From Pseudomonadales bacterium (lineage in GTDB: Bacteria; Pseudomonadota; Gammaproteobacteria; Pseudomonadales; Pseudohongiellaceae), in the NCBI GenBank assembly GCA_028281635.1, contig JANQJM010000196.1:1-41491 (forward strand): a stretch of DNA of 41,491 nt, in the 5' to 3' direction. A program made the translations under genes and the position numbers. Under the pieces are notes generated by a model. The model saw only the letters and a list, made by a program, of their open reading frames with translations, was not told the origin of the DNA and did not search any database. Below, piece after piece: positions 1 to 7,277 of the stretch; position 1 is the stretch's first letter, and every line of letters begins with the position of its first letter.

Positions 1-56
1 CTTCGTTAGCTTCCAGCGCCGCACGAACGACGCCAATCTGCGATTGCCGGCCGGAC

Positions 57-77
57 TAGAGTAACTGGCTTCGAACC
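57..77 (+). repeat. 21-bp copy of the tRNA-Arg anticodon arm
   Basis: These 21 bases are identical to 234-254 inside the intact tRNA-Arg gene downstream, covering the end of the D stem and the 5' side and loop of the anticodon arm. The similarity extends a few bases further left with a one-base insertion, but stops abruptly on the right, where the anticodon stem would be completed. It cannot form a tRNA. A short direct copy of an anticodon region is what an integrase attachment site leaves behind, but a decayed tandem tRNA gene would look the same. Confidence 0.7.
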
Positions 78-84
78 GACTCAA

Positions 85-117
85 CTGGCCTATTGCCACG
101 CTACGAGCGTGCTGGCC
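85..117. other. Extended inverted repeat
   Basis: The outer arms CTGGCC and GGCCAG enclose inner arms CACGCT and AGCGTG around a 3-nt loop, with an asymmetric internal loop between the two stems. It lies between the partial tRNA copy and the tRNA promoter. There is no run of T after it, so it is not a standard terminator on the plus strand. Its role is unknown. Confidence 0.45.
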
Positions 118-171
118 AGACTCCACAGCAGAATAAAAACTGTAGCTGAGACCAAAAGAGTCTTTCCCCAA

Positions 172-201
172 TGTGACCCAAATCCGCGATACATATATAA
201 T
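172..201 (+). promoter_or_regulatory. Probable promoter of tRNA-Arg
   Basis: A perfect -10 hexamer TATAAT is at 196-201, 12 bp before the mature tRNA 5' end. The -35 candidate TGTGAC at 172-177 matches the consensus weakly, with 18 bp between them. The strong -10 close to a stable RNA gene supports the call. Confidence 0.5.
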
Positions 202-213
202 CCATTTCACCAC

Positions 214-290
214 GCGCCCGTAGCTCAGCTGGATAGAGTAACTGGCTTCGAACCAGTTGGTCGGGAGTTCGAATCTCTCCGGGCGTGCCA
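214..290 (+). tRNA. tRNA-Arg (anticodon UCG, reads CGA)
   Basis: The full cloverleaf can be read by eye. The acceptor GCGCCCG pairs with CGGGCGT (one G-U at the end). The D arm contains AGCTCAGCTGGATAGAG. The anticodon stem ACTGG/CCAGT encloses the loop CTTCGAA with anticodon TCG at 248-250. The T arm has the standard GTTCGAATC loop. The discriminator is G and the 3' CCA is encoded, giving 77 nt. The gene is followed at once by a strong terminator, so it is a single-tRNA transcript. Confidence 0.96.
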
Positions 291-327
291 ATTAAAAAAG
301 GGAGCCATCTGGCTCCCTTTTTTAATT
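290..327 (+). terminator. Rho-independent terminator of tRNA-Arg
   Basis: A 17-bp perfect stem, AATTAAAAAAGGGAGCC with its complement, closes a 4-nt loop (ATCT) and ends in a T6 tract. The A- and T-rich outer stem makes it usable on either strand. The GGAGCC/GGCTCC core recurs at 466-481 without the T tract. Confidence 0.92.
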
Positions 328-465
328 GGTAGGCCCGGAGGACTTGGTTTGAGCTCCTAAGTTCGAAAGGAGCGAAGCTCCGCAGAGCGCGCGAAGCGCG
401 AGTCCGAGTTTGCGAGGACCGAGAAATTTGCGTCCACGCAAATTTCGAGTCAATCTCTCCGGGCG
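300..465 (+). repeat. Hairpin-rich tRNA-associated unit 1
   Basis: The unit starts with the GGAGCC/GGCTCC stem of the terminator. It then has a conserved single-stranded stretch (GGACTTGG, then AAGTTCGAAAG), two 5-bp hairpins with GAA loops (369-381 and 388-400) and a 10-bp perfect hairpin GAAATTTGCG/CGCAAATTTC (423-446). It ends with CAATCTCTCCGGGCG (451-465), which repeats the T-arm and acceptor end of the tRNA (271-285). It shows no coding character. Confidence 0.75.
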
Positions 466-604
466 GGAGCCGTTAGGCTCCTGTAGGACTTGGTCCGAAC
501 TCCGAAGTTCGAAAGCTGCGTAGCAGCGCAGACGTCGCGCTCGCGCGGTGCCTGAAGAGTGAGGAATTTGGCTAAGCCAAATTCCGAATCAATCTCTCCG
601 ACCG
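466..604 (+). repeat. Hairpin-rich tRNA-associated unit 2
   Basis: The elements occur in the same order as in unit 1: GGAGCC/GGCTCC stem (466-481), GGACTTGG and GAAGTTCGAAAG, a triloop hairpin GCTGC/GCAGC (515-527), a CGCG/CGCG hairpin (536-545), a 10-bp hairpin GGAATTTGGC/GCCAAATTCC (563-585), then CAATCTCTCCG. Stem sequences differ from unit 1 but pairing is kept on both sides, which suggests selection on structure. The final copy of the tRNA end is degraded (CGACCG instead of CGGGCG). Confidence 0.72.
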
Positions 605-969
605 ATTCCCGGAAAGTACTGTATTTGTACTCCGTTCGATTTATATAACTTCGATTTCCTTCGGTAGATCGTGTTCTCTCCTATCCCTTGCTCTGGCTAG
701 CTCTTAGACTGATGTGCCACCTCATGGATCTTCAGGGTCGAAACAATCTGTTCTTACGGTAGCGCGCTTGCCCTCCATCTGGGGATTTCCTTTAGGTCTG
801 ATTACAAGGAATTGCCACATTCAAGGTGGCTCGAATTGTTAGGCTGCGGTCAAAAACAGCCAACGCTAAAGTCTTACGCGATTTCTGGCGTAATTAATTT
901 CAGCCGAGCATTGTCGGGTGAGCCCACCAGGATACCCGATTGAGTCAATCAGAAAACTGAGATTAAGAC
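605..969. other. Intergenic stretch without a recognisable gene
   Basis: I see no convincing reading frame or RNA gene here. The only structure noticed is a weak 6-bp inverted repeat TCGGGT/ACCCGA (914-939) shortly before the protease gene. The sequence is not obviously related to the hairpin units to its left. Confidence 0.4.
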
Positions 970-987
970 TTGAGGGAGCATCAACAG

Positions 988-1839
988 TTGCTAAATCGAA
1001 TAATTTCACAATTAGATCAGTTGCTCTTCGTAAAAGAAGAGGCTGACTATGATTGGAAAAAGCCTACAGCATCGATGCTCTTCCTGATGGTTCTCGGCGG
1101 ATGCTTCGATGTGGTCCAGAACGCCCAAGGCCAAGAAAGCGATTTTGTTGCTGTCGATTTATGCGCTACATGCTTCACTTACCTGGAGAGTCGAAAGCGT
1201 ACCTGGGATGGGCCGGTTGACATATATTTAAACATAAAAGACATGCCTCCCTGGTTATCTACCACCAAAGTTGAGAATTCGATTAGAAGAAATGTCCGGT
1301 ATATAAATATTTATGCCGAAGTTCCGTTTTCATACGAAGGTCAAACTAACATAGCACTCATAGATTCTTACGTAAGTAGTAGACGCAATACCATTATCGT
1401 GGGTTTTACCGATATCAATTTTCTAGGAAAAGCTTATATATGGTGGAACTGGCATGGCGACCAGAAAATAAATTACGGAGAGATTCAATTGAACGAAACG
1501 ATTCCTGGGCGATGTCTGGATGGAATATTACTACATGAACTTTTTCACACACTCTATCTGGACCATAACACAGAGTCTCGGCATTCTATTATGGCGGTAC
1601 CTTATAGATCCTGTGAATATCAATCCATTATCCGCCTGGAAGATATCGAAGCTCTGCAGAGCTTGTACCCACCAAAACCTAATCGTCAAGGTGTAATAGT
1701 TAATGTTTCTTCGGATGGCAATTCTGACTTTATCGAACGATATGATCCAGCTGCAACACTTATTACTGAGGACAAGTCGATTCAGTTCAGATCAACAATT
1801 GAAGGTAACGAAGTCACCGAAATCGTCGCCAATGACTAG
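988..1839 (+). CDS. Metzincin-like zinc metalloprotease, interrupted at its 3' end
   Basis: This is a predicted exported zinc endopeptidase of the matrixin/metzincin type. The zinc site HELFHTLYLDH matches HExxHxxxxxH, with the usual glycine replaced by leucine, and SIM nine residues later fits the Met-turn. A short hydrophobic stretch ending in LGGC, about 30-40 residues in, could be a lipoprotein signal, although its n-region would be unusually long. The TTG at 988 is preferred because GAGGGAG sits 9 bases upstream; TTG 970 and ATG 1075 are alternatives in the same frame. The frame stops at TAG 1837-1839, but coding-like sequence continues in the same frame to 1986, next to a terminator, so the protein has probably lost about 48 C-terminal residues. 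It has no operon partner. The substrate is unknown. Confidence 0.7.
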   Translation: MLNRIISQLDQLLFVKEEADYDWKKPTASMLFLMVLGGCFDVVQNAQGQESDFVAVDLCATCFTYLESRKRTWDGPVDIYLNIKDMPPWLSTTKVENSIRRNVRYINIYAEVPFSYEGQTNIALIDSYVSSRRNTIIVGFTDINFLGKAYIWWNWHGDQKINYGEIQLNETIPGRCLDGILLHELFHTLYLDHNTESRHSIMAVPYRSCEYQSIIRLEDIEALQSLYPPKPNRQGVIVNVSSDGNSDFIERYDPAATLITEDKSIQFRSTIEGNEVTEIVAND

Positions 1840-1986
1840 TGGTCTGCTAATCCTAATCGCCTCATCAAAAATGGACGTACTCTGAGTGGAGGAGTAGTAT
1901 CCGCGCCCATGATTTTCATAAACGGCAGTGCTTATTCACTCGATTCGCTTGAACAAGTGGGATCGCTGCCGCCCGGAATTTCATGA
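1837..1986 (+). pseudogene. In-frame continuation of the protease gene after a TAG codon
   Basis: Beyond the amber codon the same frame stays open for 48 codons. It starts WSANPNRLIKNGRTLSGG and ends LPPGIS before a TGA at 1984-1986. The terminator begins 25 bp later, as expected if this were the original gene end. The composition resembles a beta-rich accessory domain and joins naturally with the residues before the stop. The TAG is either a recent nonsense mutation, a sequencing error or a readthrough site. Confidence 0.55.
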
Positions 1987-2010
1987 CGCTTTAAATAGAA
2001 AAGTTATTCG

Positions 2011-2047
2011 AAAAACCCCGGTAGCGGCTCGCTACCGGGGTTTTTTT
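2011..2047 (+). terminator. Rho-independent terminator
   Basis: A perfect 10-bp GC-rich stem, CCCCGGTAGC with GCTACCGGGG, a 5-nt loop and a T7 tract (2041-2047). It ends the protease transcription unit. A5 precedes the stem, so it may also work on the minus strand. Confidence 0.93.
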
Positions 2048-2081
2048 CGTTTTGGGCCAATGTAAAAAAGGAAATTGATCA

Positions 2082-2324
2082 ATGAATATTAAAGATATTG
2101 TAAAAGACCAAACTGCTCGTTTCGTATTCTACAGAGATGAGTGCCTTTTCTATGAGACAGACAACGGTTTCCAGTTTCCCGTGCCTGTTGCGGATGCAGG
2201 GTCTGCATCTTTCAATTCTGAGGAGCGAGCAATCCTGTTGATGCGTTATATTCGAAAACATATCGCTAAAACAGAGTCAGCGAAGCTAAAGCAAGAGCAG
2301 GATAATGCTCAGGACCGAGAATAA
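2082..2324 (+). CDS. Conserved small protein of unknown function
   Basis: This 80-residue soluble protein has an AAGGA site 8 bases before its ATG. The N-terminal two thirds look like a small beta-sheet domain (FVFYRDECLFYETDNGFQFPVPV) followed by a helix (SEERAILLMRYIRKHI) and a charged, probably disordered tail. I recall similar short proteins with a conserved FPVPV...RAILLMRYIRKH pattern in other gammaproteobacteria, but no function is known to me. There is no signal peptide or membrane segment. The stop is followed within 4 bp by a palindromic repeat. Confidence 0.75.
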   Translation: MNIKDIVKDQTARFVFYRDECLFYETDNGFQFPVPVADAGSASFNSEERAILLMRYIRKHIAKTESAKLKQEQDNAQDRE

Positions 2325-2327
2325 ATA

Positions 2328-2375
2328 AATGGGGTCAGAGTAAAAATACAGTACTGCAAATTACTCTGACCCATT
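2328..2375. repeat. Palindromic repeat R1 (GGGGTCAGAGTA family)
   Basis: Outer arms AATGGGGTCAGAGTAA and TTACTCTGACCCATT are inverted repeats with one extra G on the left, around a 17-nt centre. It shares its arms with repeats near 5.5, 7.2, 9.4 and 10.2 kb but has a different centre. It could fold when transcribed and may end the small gene upstream. Confidence 0.75.
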
Positions 2376-2397
2376 TCTCTAATTCAGTTACCACTAA

Positions 2398-2766
2398 TTA
2401 GAACACTTTCTGGGCTGTAAACTGCGTACCATTTGGGAATTCACAGATTGTAAACTGAGTCGGGAGGCAGGAGAGAAGAGTTACGTCGGCGGTTCTAGGT
2501 GAAGTGAAAGTTATCCTTAGTGATGCATTTCCAAGACTGGCGACGGTGTTAACTACCACCTCATCTCCTGCCAAATTTATTACACCTTGATAGGCATCCC
2601 ATTGCAAAAAAGTGGAATCAAGGATTACTACCACTATGAAAGTGCCATTCTGGGTGACTGTAGCAAAGTCACCATTTGATGCTTGCCAAATGCCATCATA
2701 AACACCGCCTTGGGCCTGAACGTGAAGGGGTAAAAGCAGGAAGGTTATAAGAGCGAATTTCTTCAT
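2398..2766 (-). CDS. Small exported protein of unknown function
   Basis: The protein has 122 residues. The first 20 form a clear signal peptide (MKKFALITFLLLPLHVQAQ), so it is predicted to be periplasmic or secreted. The rest is a beta-rich domain starting YDGIWQASNGDFATV, like the barrel or sandwich domains often found in small exported proteins. Two cysteines near the C-terminus could form a disulfide. The longer frame starting at 2913 is rejected because GGAGA lies 6 bases before the ATG at 2766, and the extra N-terminus would overlap the kinase gene and bury the signal peptide. The gene starts 49 bp downstream of the histidine kinase stop on the same strand. Confidence 0.8.
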   Translation of the reverse strand: MKKFALITFLLLPLHVQAQGGVYDGIWQASNGDFATVTQNGTFIVVVILDSTFLQWDAYQGVINLAGDEVVVNTVASLGNASLRITFTSPRTADVTLLSCLPTQFTICEFPNGTQFTAQKVF

Positions 2767-2815
2767 AGGTGTCTCCAATATAGGGAGATTGGATTTATTA
2801 CTACGATAAACCAGT

Positions 2816-5341
2816 TTACACCGCAGAGTTAGCTTCAGACTCCACGTAGCAGGGCAACTTAATCTGAATATGGCAACCAACGCCTTCATCCTGCACCAGC
2901 TTAATGCTGCCACTATGGGATCTTAGGATACTGCTAACTAACGACAATCCCATGCCCGTTCCCTTACCCTCTGCCTTCGTCGTGAAGAAGGGTTCAAATA
3001 TTTTTTCGGCGTTTTCTTCCGGCACACCGGGGCCGTTGTCTTTCACATCTAACAGTACATACTGATCATCGGGAGAGGTAGCTGCCGAAATCGCAATTGT
3101 TCGTGGCGGCGGGGTGTTTTCCATAGCCTGTTTAGCATTGATAATCAGGTTGGTAATTACCTGTATTAACTGATCTGGCTCGCCCAGCACAACCGGCAAC
3201 TGCTGCGCTACATCAACACTGATGTCCGCACTTGGTAAATTGCTGGCAAAACCGGACACTTGCACCGCCTGTTCAATGCAGTCACCAATATTGCAGGGAA
3301 CGTGCTCAGCGGAACCTGTCCTTGCCATGCTGAGGAAGGACTGCACGATTTTTATGCAGCGATCCGCTGCGTCTTTAATGCTGTCCAAGCGCTTGCTGAG
3401 TTTCGGATCTGTTATCGACCGGGACATGATTTGAGCGCTGCCAATGACACTGGTTAGCGGGTTATTTAGATCGTGTGCGATCCCCGTCATCAGGGACCCG
3501 ATCATATTGAGCTTTTCGCTCTGGTAGAGCGCCTGTTGTTGTTCCGCAATTTCCTGCTGCATCTGTTTCATATCAGAGATATCGATAAAGCTGATGACCC
3601 TGGCCTGCTCACCCGCAAATTCCGTTGCGTGTGCAGACAGCAGGACCGGCAGTTCTCTACTCGAGGGTTTCGCAATGAGCATTTCGCGTAAGGATTCGTC
3701 TTCCCACTCAATCGGGCCCATGACAACATCACCTGAAGCGCTTACCTGCTTTACGTCGAATCTGAAGGCCGCGATATCCAGCCCTTCATCTATCCCCAAC
3801 AATTTCGCTGCCGCCTTGCTCACAAAGAGCGGTTGCTGGTCGTTAGCCTTTACCACGATTACAGGAAAAGGCTGGCTGTCCAGCACCTCTCGCAGTTGTG
3901 CTTCGCTATTCTCCAGGTCGATTTCCAGTAGTCTGCGTTTGGTTATATCTCTGGCTATGGTCACGAAGCCTTCGCCAACAACTGGTTGTACCGTGATGTC
4001 ATACCAGCTGCCATCGTCGAAACGGGCAGTGCGATTGAATACAGTGCGATTGCGCACCGCATCTTCTAACGCGGCATGGCCTGACCGAACTGCGTCGGTC
4101 TCTTCCGAGCTGTCTATCCTCGACACGCCAGTGGCGATCAGAGTTTCGAACGACTGCTGTTTGATCCAACTGCGATCTTTTCGCAGCAGCTTTTCATAGC
4201 TCGAATTGGATGCAATCAGTTGGTTGTGCCTGTCAAACAGCGCGAAACCGATGGGCATGGCCTGAATCGCAGTCTCCAGTCGATTCGTGGCTCTGTGCAG
4301 TTGCGTCACATCTCTGGCGATGCCGATTTGATCGCCAGAACTCAAGTATCCGCAACCAACCATATAACTTCGGTTATCCCTTGTAATGAGGTTGAACTGA
4401 GACCCGTCCTGCAACGCGTTCAGCAGGGCGCGTTGAATATCTTCCTCAGACTTTACAGGCCCGCCGTCGACGCTCTTCGAAATAGCGCTGAATCGCGAAA
4501 TCAACTCACGCTGTGACTGGAGGGCCAGTTTGGACCTGCGGGTGCCGAGCGCCTTTGCGAAGGCAGTATTGCAGGTTAAAAAATTACCTTCCGGATCGGA
4601 TATCACCACCAGATCTGGCATAGCGTCGATAGTATCCTGCAGAGCCTCTTTGCTGCGCTGGGTGCTGAGTTCACTGAGCCTGATTGTGTTGGCCGCCAAA
4701 TCTGATCCGATAATCAGCAGACCTAACACGCCAATGATGTTCAAGATCGCTGGAAACACAATCAGCTGGGACTCAAGATACAGTTGATCAGGTCCGGCTT
4801 GACCTGAGATGCCCTGGCTGAATGCAAGACCGGCCAGCACTATACTGCTGAATGCCATTACACCGCTGACCACGATCATGGCGCGCTCAATTAGTCGCTT
4901 TTTGCGAGCGGGGTGGTTGAGAACAACTATGGCCCATAGGCTGGTTATCGCACCGAACATGGGCAGGGTGGCGGTCTGCAATCCTGCAATTGGCGCAAGG
5001 TATGTAGGGGCAATGATGATAGCGTACGGAACGCCAACGATGCCGGCGTATTTATAAAGCGGAAGCTTTGGAAGTTCGGCACGCTGGCGAAATCCAACAA
5101 CGCCAAGCAAAGGTGACATCAGACCGGCCAGATTCAGAGTGACCCAGGAAACATCCCAAGACAGGATTCCGTACTCTTCCAGTATCTGCATCAGCCAGTG
5201 AATCGACGAGGCCAGGTAACAGAACGACCAGGTTAGTGCATGAGGTGTTCTCTCCAGACTGCGCCACGCCAGAAAAAAAAGTACGCTTAAGGAGACGCTG
5301 ATTAAAAAAAGCGAGTTTAGGCCAGCTAAGTTTTGATCCAT
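2816..5341 (-). CDS. Orphan membrane sensor histidine kinase with 7 TM segments and PAS domains
   Basis: This 841-residue hybrid-less sensor kinase has about seven hydrophobic segments in residues 8-212, so it probably senses a membrane or membrane-soluble signal. Three PAS-like domains follow at about 230-350, 352-470 and 478-590; DITKRR and DVTQLH are typical PAC ends. The HisKA domain carries the phospho-acceptor His623 in IAHDLNNPLT. The ATPase domain has the N box (NLIINAKQ, 731-738), G1 (DNGPG, 768-772), F box (FEPFF) and G2 (GKGTGMGLSLV, 792-802), all intact. No receiver domain or response regulator gene is nearby. The signal and partner cannot be read from the sequence. The class resembles NtrB-like PAS kinases in its catalytic core. 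Confidence 0.92.
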   Translation of the reverse strand: MDQNLAGLNSLFLISVSLSVLFFLAWRSLERTPHALTWSFCYLASSIHWLMQILEEYGILSWDVSWVTLNLAGLMSPLLGVVGFRQRAELPKLPLYKYAGIVGVPYAIIIAPTYLAPIAGLQTATLPMFGAITSLWAIVVLNHPARKKRLIERAMIVVSGVMAFSSIVLAGLAFSQGISGQAGPDQLYLESQLIVFPAILNIIGVLGLLIIGSDLAANTIRLSELSTQRSKEALQDTIDAMPDLVVISDPEGNFLTCNTAFAKALGTRRSKLALQSQRELISRFSAISKSVDGGPVKSEEDIQRALLNALQDGSQFNLITRDNRSYMVGCGYLSSGDQIGIARDVTQLHRATNRLETAIQAMPIGFALFDRHNQLIASNSSYEKLLRKDRSWIKQQSFETLIATGVSRIDSSEETDAVRSGHAALEDAVRNRTVFNRTARFDDGSWYDITVQPVVGEGFVTIARDITKRRLLEIDLENSEAQLREVLDSQPFPVIVVKANDQQPLFVSKAAAKLLGIDEGLDIAAFRFDVKQVSASGDVVMGPIEWEDESLREMLIAKPSSRELPVLLSAHATEFAGEQARVISFIDISDMKQMQQEIAEQQQALYQSEKLNMIGSLMTGIAHDLNNPLTSVIGSAQIMSRSITDPKLSKRLDSIKDAADRCIKIVQSFLSMARTGSAEHVPCNIGDCIEQAVQVSGFASNLPSADISVDVAQQLPVVLGEPDQLIQVITNLIINAKQAMENTPPPRTIAISAATSPDDQYVLLDVKDNGPGVPEENAEKIFEPFFTTKAEGKGTGMGLSLVSSILRSHSGSIKLVQDEGVGCHIQIKLPCYVESEANSAV

Positions 5342-5470
5342 GTACGTTGTAATAGCAGGGTAGAATTTTCAGAGATCGAGTATAGGAAGTATCAGCACTA
5401 TATCCCATCCCGAATTTACTTGAATTCGCTTAGTTGGCAATTTTGAACTGGGGGCCAATCCGTTGAAATC

Positions 5471-5520
5471 AAAGGGGTCAGAGTAGTTTGATCCAGAATA
5501 ATCAAACTGCTCTGACCCCA
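5471..5520. repeat. Palindromic repeat R2 (GGGGTCAGAGTA family)
   Basis: GGGGTCAGAGTAGTTTGAT (5474-5492) is an inverted repeat of 5501-5519 with one mismatch and an 8-nt loop. It is the most perfect and shortest copy in the window, and lies between the kinase and anti-sigma genes. Confidence 0.85.
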
Positions 5521-5543
5521 TAGGTTACCCAACAGCTTCTGAG

Positions 5544-6335
5544 TTAAATAGTCCAGTCCATGCTGTTGGCAACAGTTTGTTTGAGTTCCTCGAGGTTTTC
5601 ACCCTGCTCGCCGATCAGGATCATATTGCCTTCACTCGCGGGCATCACTAAGCCCTGAAAGCGCGAATCACGGATTTGATACTCATTTTGAACTGGGCTG
5701 TTGTTAATTACGAAAACACTGACAGCGCCTTCTTCACCCTGTAAAACCAGATGAGCACTCTTGTAGGCAGGAAGGATGACACAAGGAGTTGCTGAATAAA
5801 TGTCCATATCTTGTTGCGTTGTATTGCTGACTAACTGTACACCGGCATCTGCCATAACTTCGTTTACCGAACCCATGCTTAATGCGACCGGGGTAGGACC
5901 TGTATTGAGTGAAGGCACAGTGGCGAGCATCTGAGGTTCACTATACAGAATCGTAAATACGCCATCTTGCATGGCAAGGTCTGTCACCGTGGGTCCTCTG
6001 TTGCTGCTGAGAGTAAAGGTGACCCCAATTACCAACAGCAGGCTCGCGGCGATAGCGTAGTAATTAAAAAAGCTTGAGTTTGCTGCCGCCGAGCGCGCAA
6101 CGGTTCCCACCGAACCCGTTACTTCGGTTGCCTGCTGCGGGATCGCAAGTAGCTTTGCCTCGAGTCCTTCAGGAACAGCAATGGCGTTGACCACGGCATC
6201 AACCTGGCGTTCCATTGCCTGAGTCTGATTGAGAATTTCCTGATAGTCCGGATTATCCCTGGCTGCATCCACAAGCTCCTGCTCTGGTGCGGCTGGGTTG
6301 GCGTAAACCCTTTTCCGAAATTCTATTTCATCCAT
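5544..6335 (-). CDS. DUF3379-type anti-sigma factor
   Basis: This 263-residue protein has a cytoplasmic N-terminal part (1-90), a single membrane segment at about 91-110 (NYYAIAASLLLVIGVTFTL) and a periplasmic C-terminal part. The N-terminus (MDEIEFRKRVYANP) and overall layout match DUF3379 proteins, which accompany ECF sigma factors in gammaproteobacteria. It is expected to bind the sigma factor encoded 106 bp upstream and hold it at the membrane until a periplasmic signal arrives. The usual zinc-binding HxxxCxxC motif of other anti-sigma families is absent. The role is inferred from family resemblance and gene order. Confidence 0.82.
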   Translation of the reverse strand: MDEIEFRKRVYANPAAPEQELVDAARDNPDYQEILNQTQAMERQVDAVVNAIAVPEGLEAKLLAIPQQATEVTGSVGTVARSAAANSSFFNYYAIAASLLLVIGVTFTLSSNRGPTVTDLAMQDGVFTILYSEPQMLATVPSLNTGPTPVALSMGSVNEVMADAGVQLVSNTTQQDMDIYSATPCVILPAYKSAHLVLQGEEGAVSVFVINNSPVQNEYQIRDSRFQGLVMPASEGNMILIGEQGENLEELKQTVANSMDWTI

Positions 6336-6364
6336 CTTTCTAAACTCTGTTGTCTCTCATTACT

Positions 6365-6426
6365 GGAGTCGGATCGACTCCTGATTCTCGTTAATATGCT
6401 GAACGCCCCTTAAGTATATTCAGCAT
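6365..6426. promoter_or_regulatory. Two inverted repeats between sigma and anti-sigma genes
   Basis: GGAGTC/GACTCC (6365-6381, 5-nt loop) and ATGCTGAA/TTCAGCAT (6396-6426) both lie in the 106-bp gap within the probable sigma/anti-sigma operon. No T tract follows either on the minus strand, so they look more like mRNA processing, attenuation or protein sites than terminators. Confidence 0.4.
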
Positions 6427-6441
6427 TGTTGCTGCAAAGAA

Positions 6442-6972
6442 TTATTCCTCTAGTTCCTCAGCGTCCAGGCCAAACTCCGTTTTCAGTTTGCTCCTGGCAC
6501 GAAACAAGCGCGTCATAACAGTGTTGTTATTCAAGTCCAGAATCTTAGCGATTTCCTTACCGCTAAATCCTCCCACTACCTGCAATAATAACGGCTCACG
6601 GTAATCGCTCTCCAGGCGATTAATCGCATTATGCAGTAATTCTCGATCCATCTTCTGGTCTGGTTCATTGTCGCTATTCTCTGCAATAGACTGACCTTCA
6701 ATGTCTACCAGTTCCGGTCGGTAACGCTCATAGAGTCTGGCGTTTTCCCTGCGTAGTATCGTGAACAACCAGGCCTTTGCTGCCTTATCGCTCTGCAGGC
6801 TATCCAGCGCACGCCAGGCGCGCAGAAACGTCTCCTGTACCAGGTCTTCCGCCAGTGGTTGGTTCTTGCAAATCCAGAAGGCGTAGCGGTATACGTCCTG
6901 ATACAGAGCGCTGACTAGTGACTCATAGCGCTGCTGCTTGGTACTTCCCTGTAAGACCGGGGATTCGCTCAT
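6442..6972 (-). CDS. ECF (RpoE-like) sigma factor
   Basis: This 176-residue sigma-70 family factor has region 2 at about 17-83, including DLVQETFLRAW (core binding and -10 recognition) and the WLFTILRR segment. Region 4 is at about 112-164, with LLLQVVGGFSGKEIAKIL and the recognition helix NNNTVMTRLFRARSKLK. Regions 1.1 and 3 are absent, as in the ECF group. It directs RNA polymerase to a small stress regulon and is likely held by the DUF3379 protein encoded downstream. The C-terminus is acidic (LDAEELEE). The ATG at 6972 is preceded by GAGAAGAA. Target promoters cannot be seen in this window. Confidence 0.93.
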   Translation of the reverse strand: MSESPVLQGSTKQQRYESLVSALYQDVYRYAFWICKNQPLAEDLVQETFLRAWRALDSLQSDKAAKAWLFTILRRENARLYERYRPELVDIEGQSIAENSDNEPDQKMDRELLHNAINRLESDYREPLLLQVVGGFSGKEIAKILDLNNNTVMTRLFRARSKLKTEFGLDAEELEE

Positions 6973-7134
6973 TTCTTCTCGAAAATCCTGTTTTTTTGAT
7001 TGGCTGTGATGAACTGGCCCTGGGTGGCAATATTGGCCCGGGAAACTGCAAGTTCATCGGCGAACAGAGTGTGCCTAACTTAGTGGTCCGCATCAAGTTG
7101 TAAGCTTAACTCTTGAGTCACGAATAAGGCCTCA

Positions 7135-7220
7135 AATCAAAGGGGATGAGAGTGTTTTGGTCCGAAACCAATGTGGAATAATCAAGCGACTCTGGCGCCT
7201 TTGATTAGACCCCTTTGATT
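7135..7220. repeat. Palindromic repeat R3, degenerate
   Basis: The outer ends AATCAAAGGGG and the complementary CCTTTGATT/CCCCTTTGATT frame a centre containing TGGTCCGAAACCAATGTGGAATAATCAA-like sequence that matches repeat R4. The arms have many mismatches, so this is an old copy. Confidence 0.6.
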
Positions 7221-7277
7221 ATCCTGGGCCCTCTGACTTACATTATCCAATGTTAGCCTGTCAGTGCCTGCGGGGAA

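Noticed and set aside
109-360. An 83-residue reading frame across the tRNA-Arg
   Set aside because: It runs through the tRNA gene and its terminator; the translated text has no protein-like pattern and the RNA gene explains the sequence.
300-604. CRISPR array
   Set aside because: The repeats are about 140-180 bp units with internal hairpins, with no short repeats and spacers of equal length, and no cas gene lies nearby.
2767-2913. Upstream extension of the small exported protein
   Set aside because: It overlaps the kinase gene and would place the signal peptide inside the protein; the ATG at 2766 has its own GGAGA.
3222-5057. Several plus-strand frames inside the histidine kinase gene
   Set aside because: They are antisense to a complete multi-domain kinase and have no recognisable domains or ribosome binding sites.
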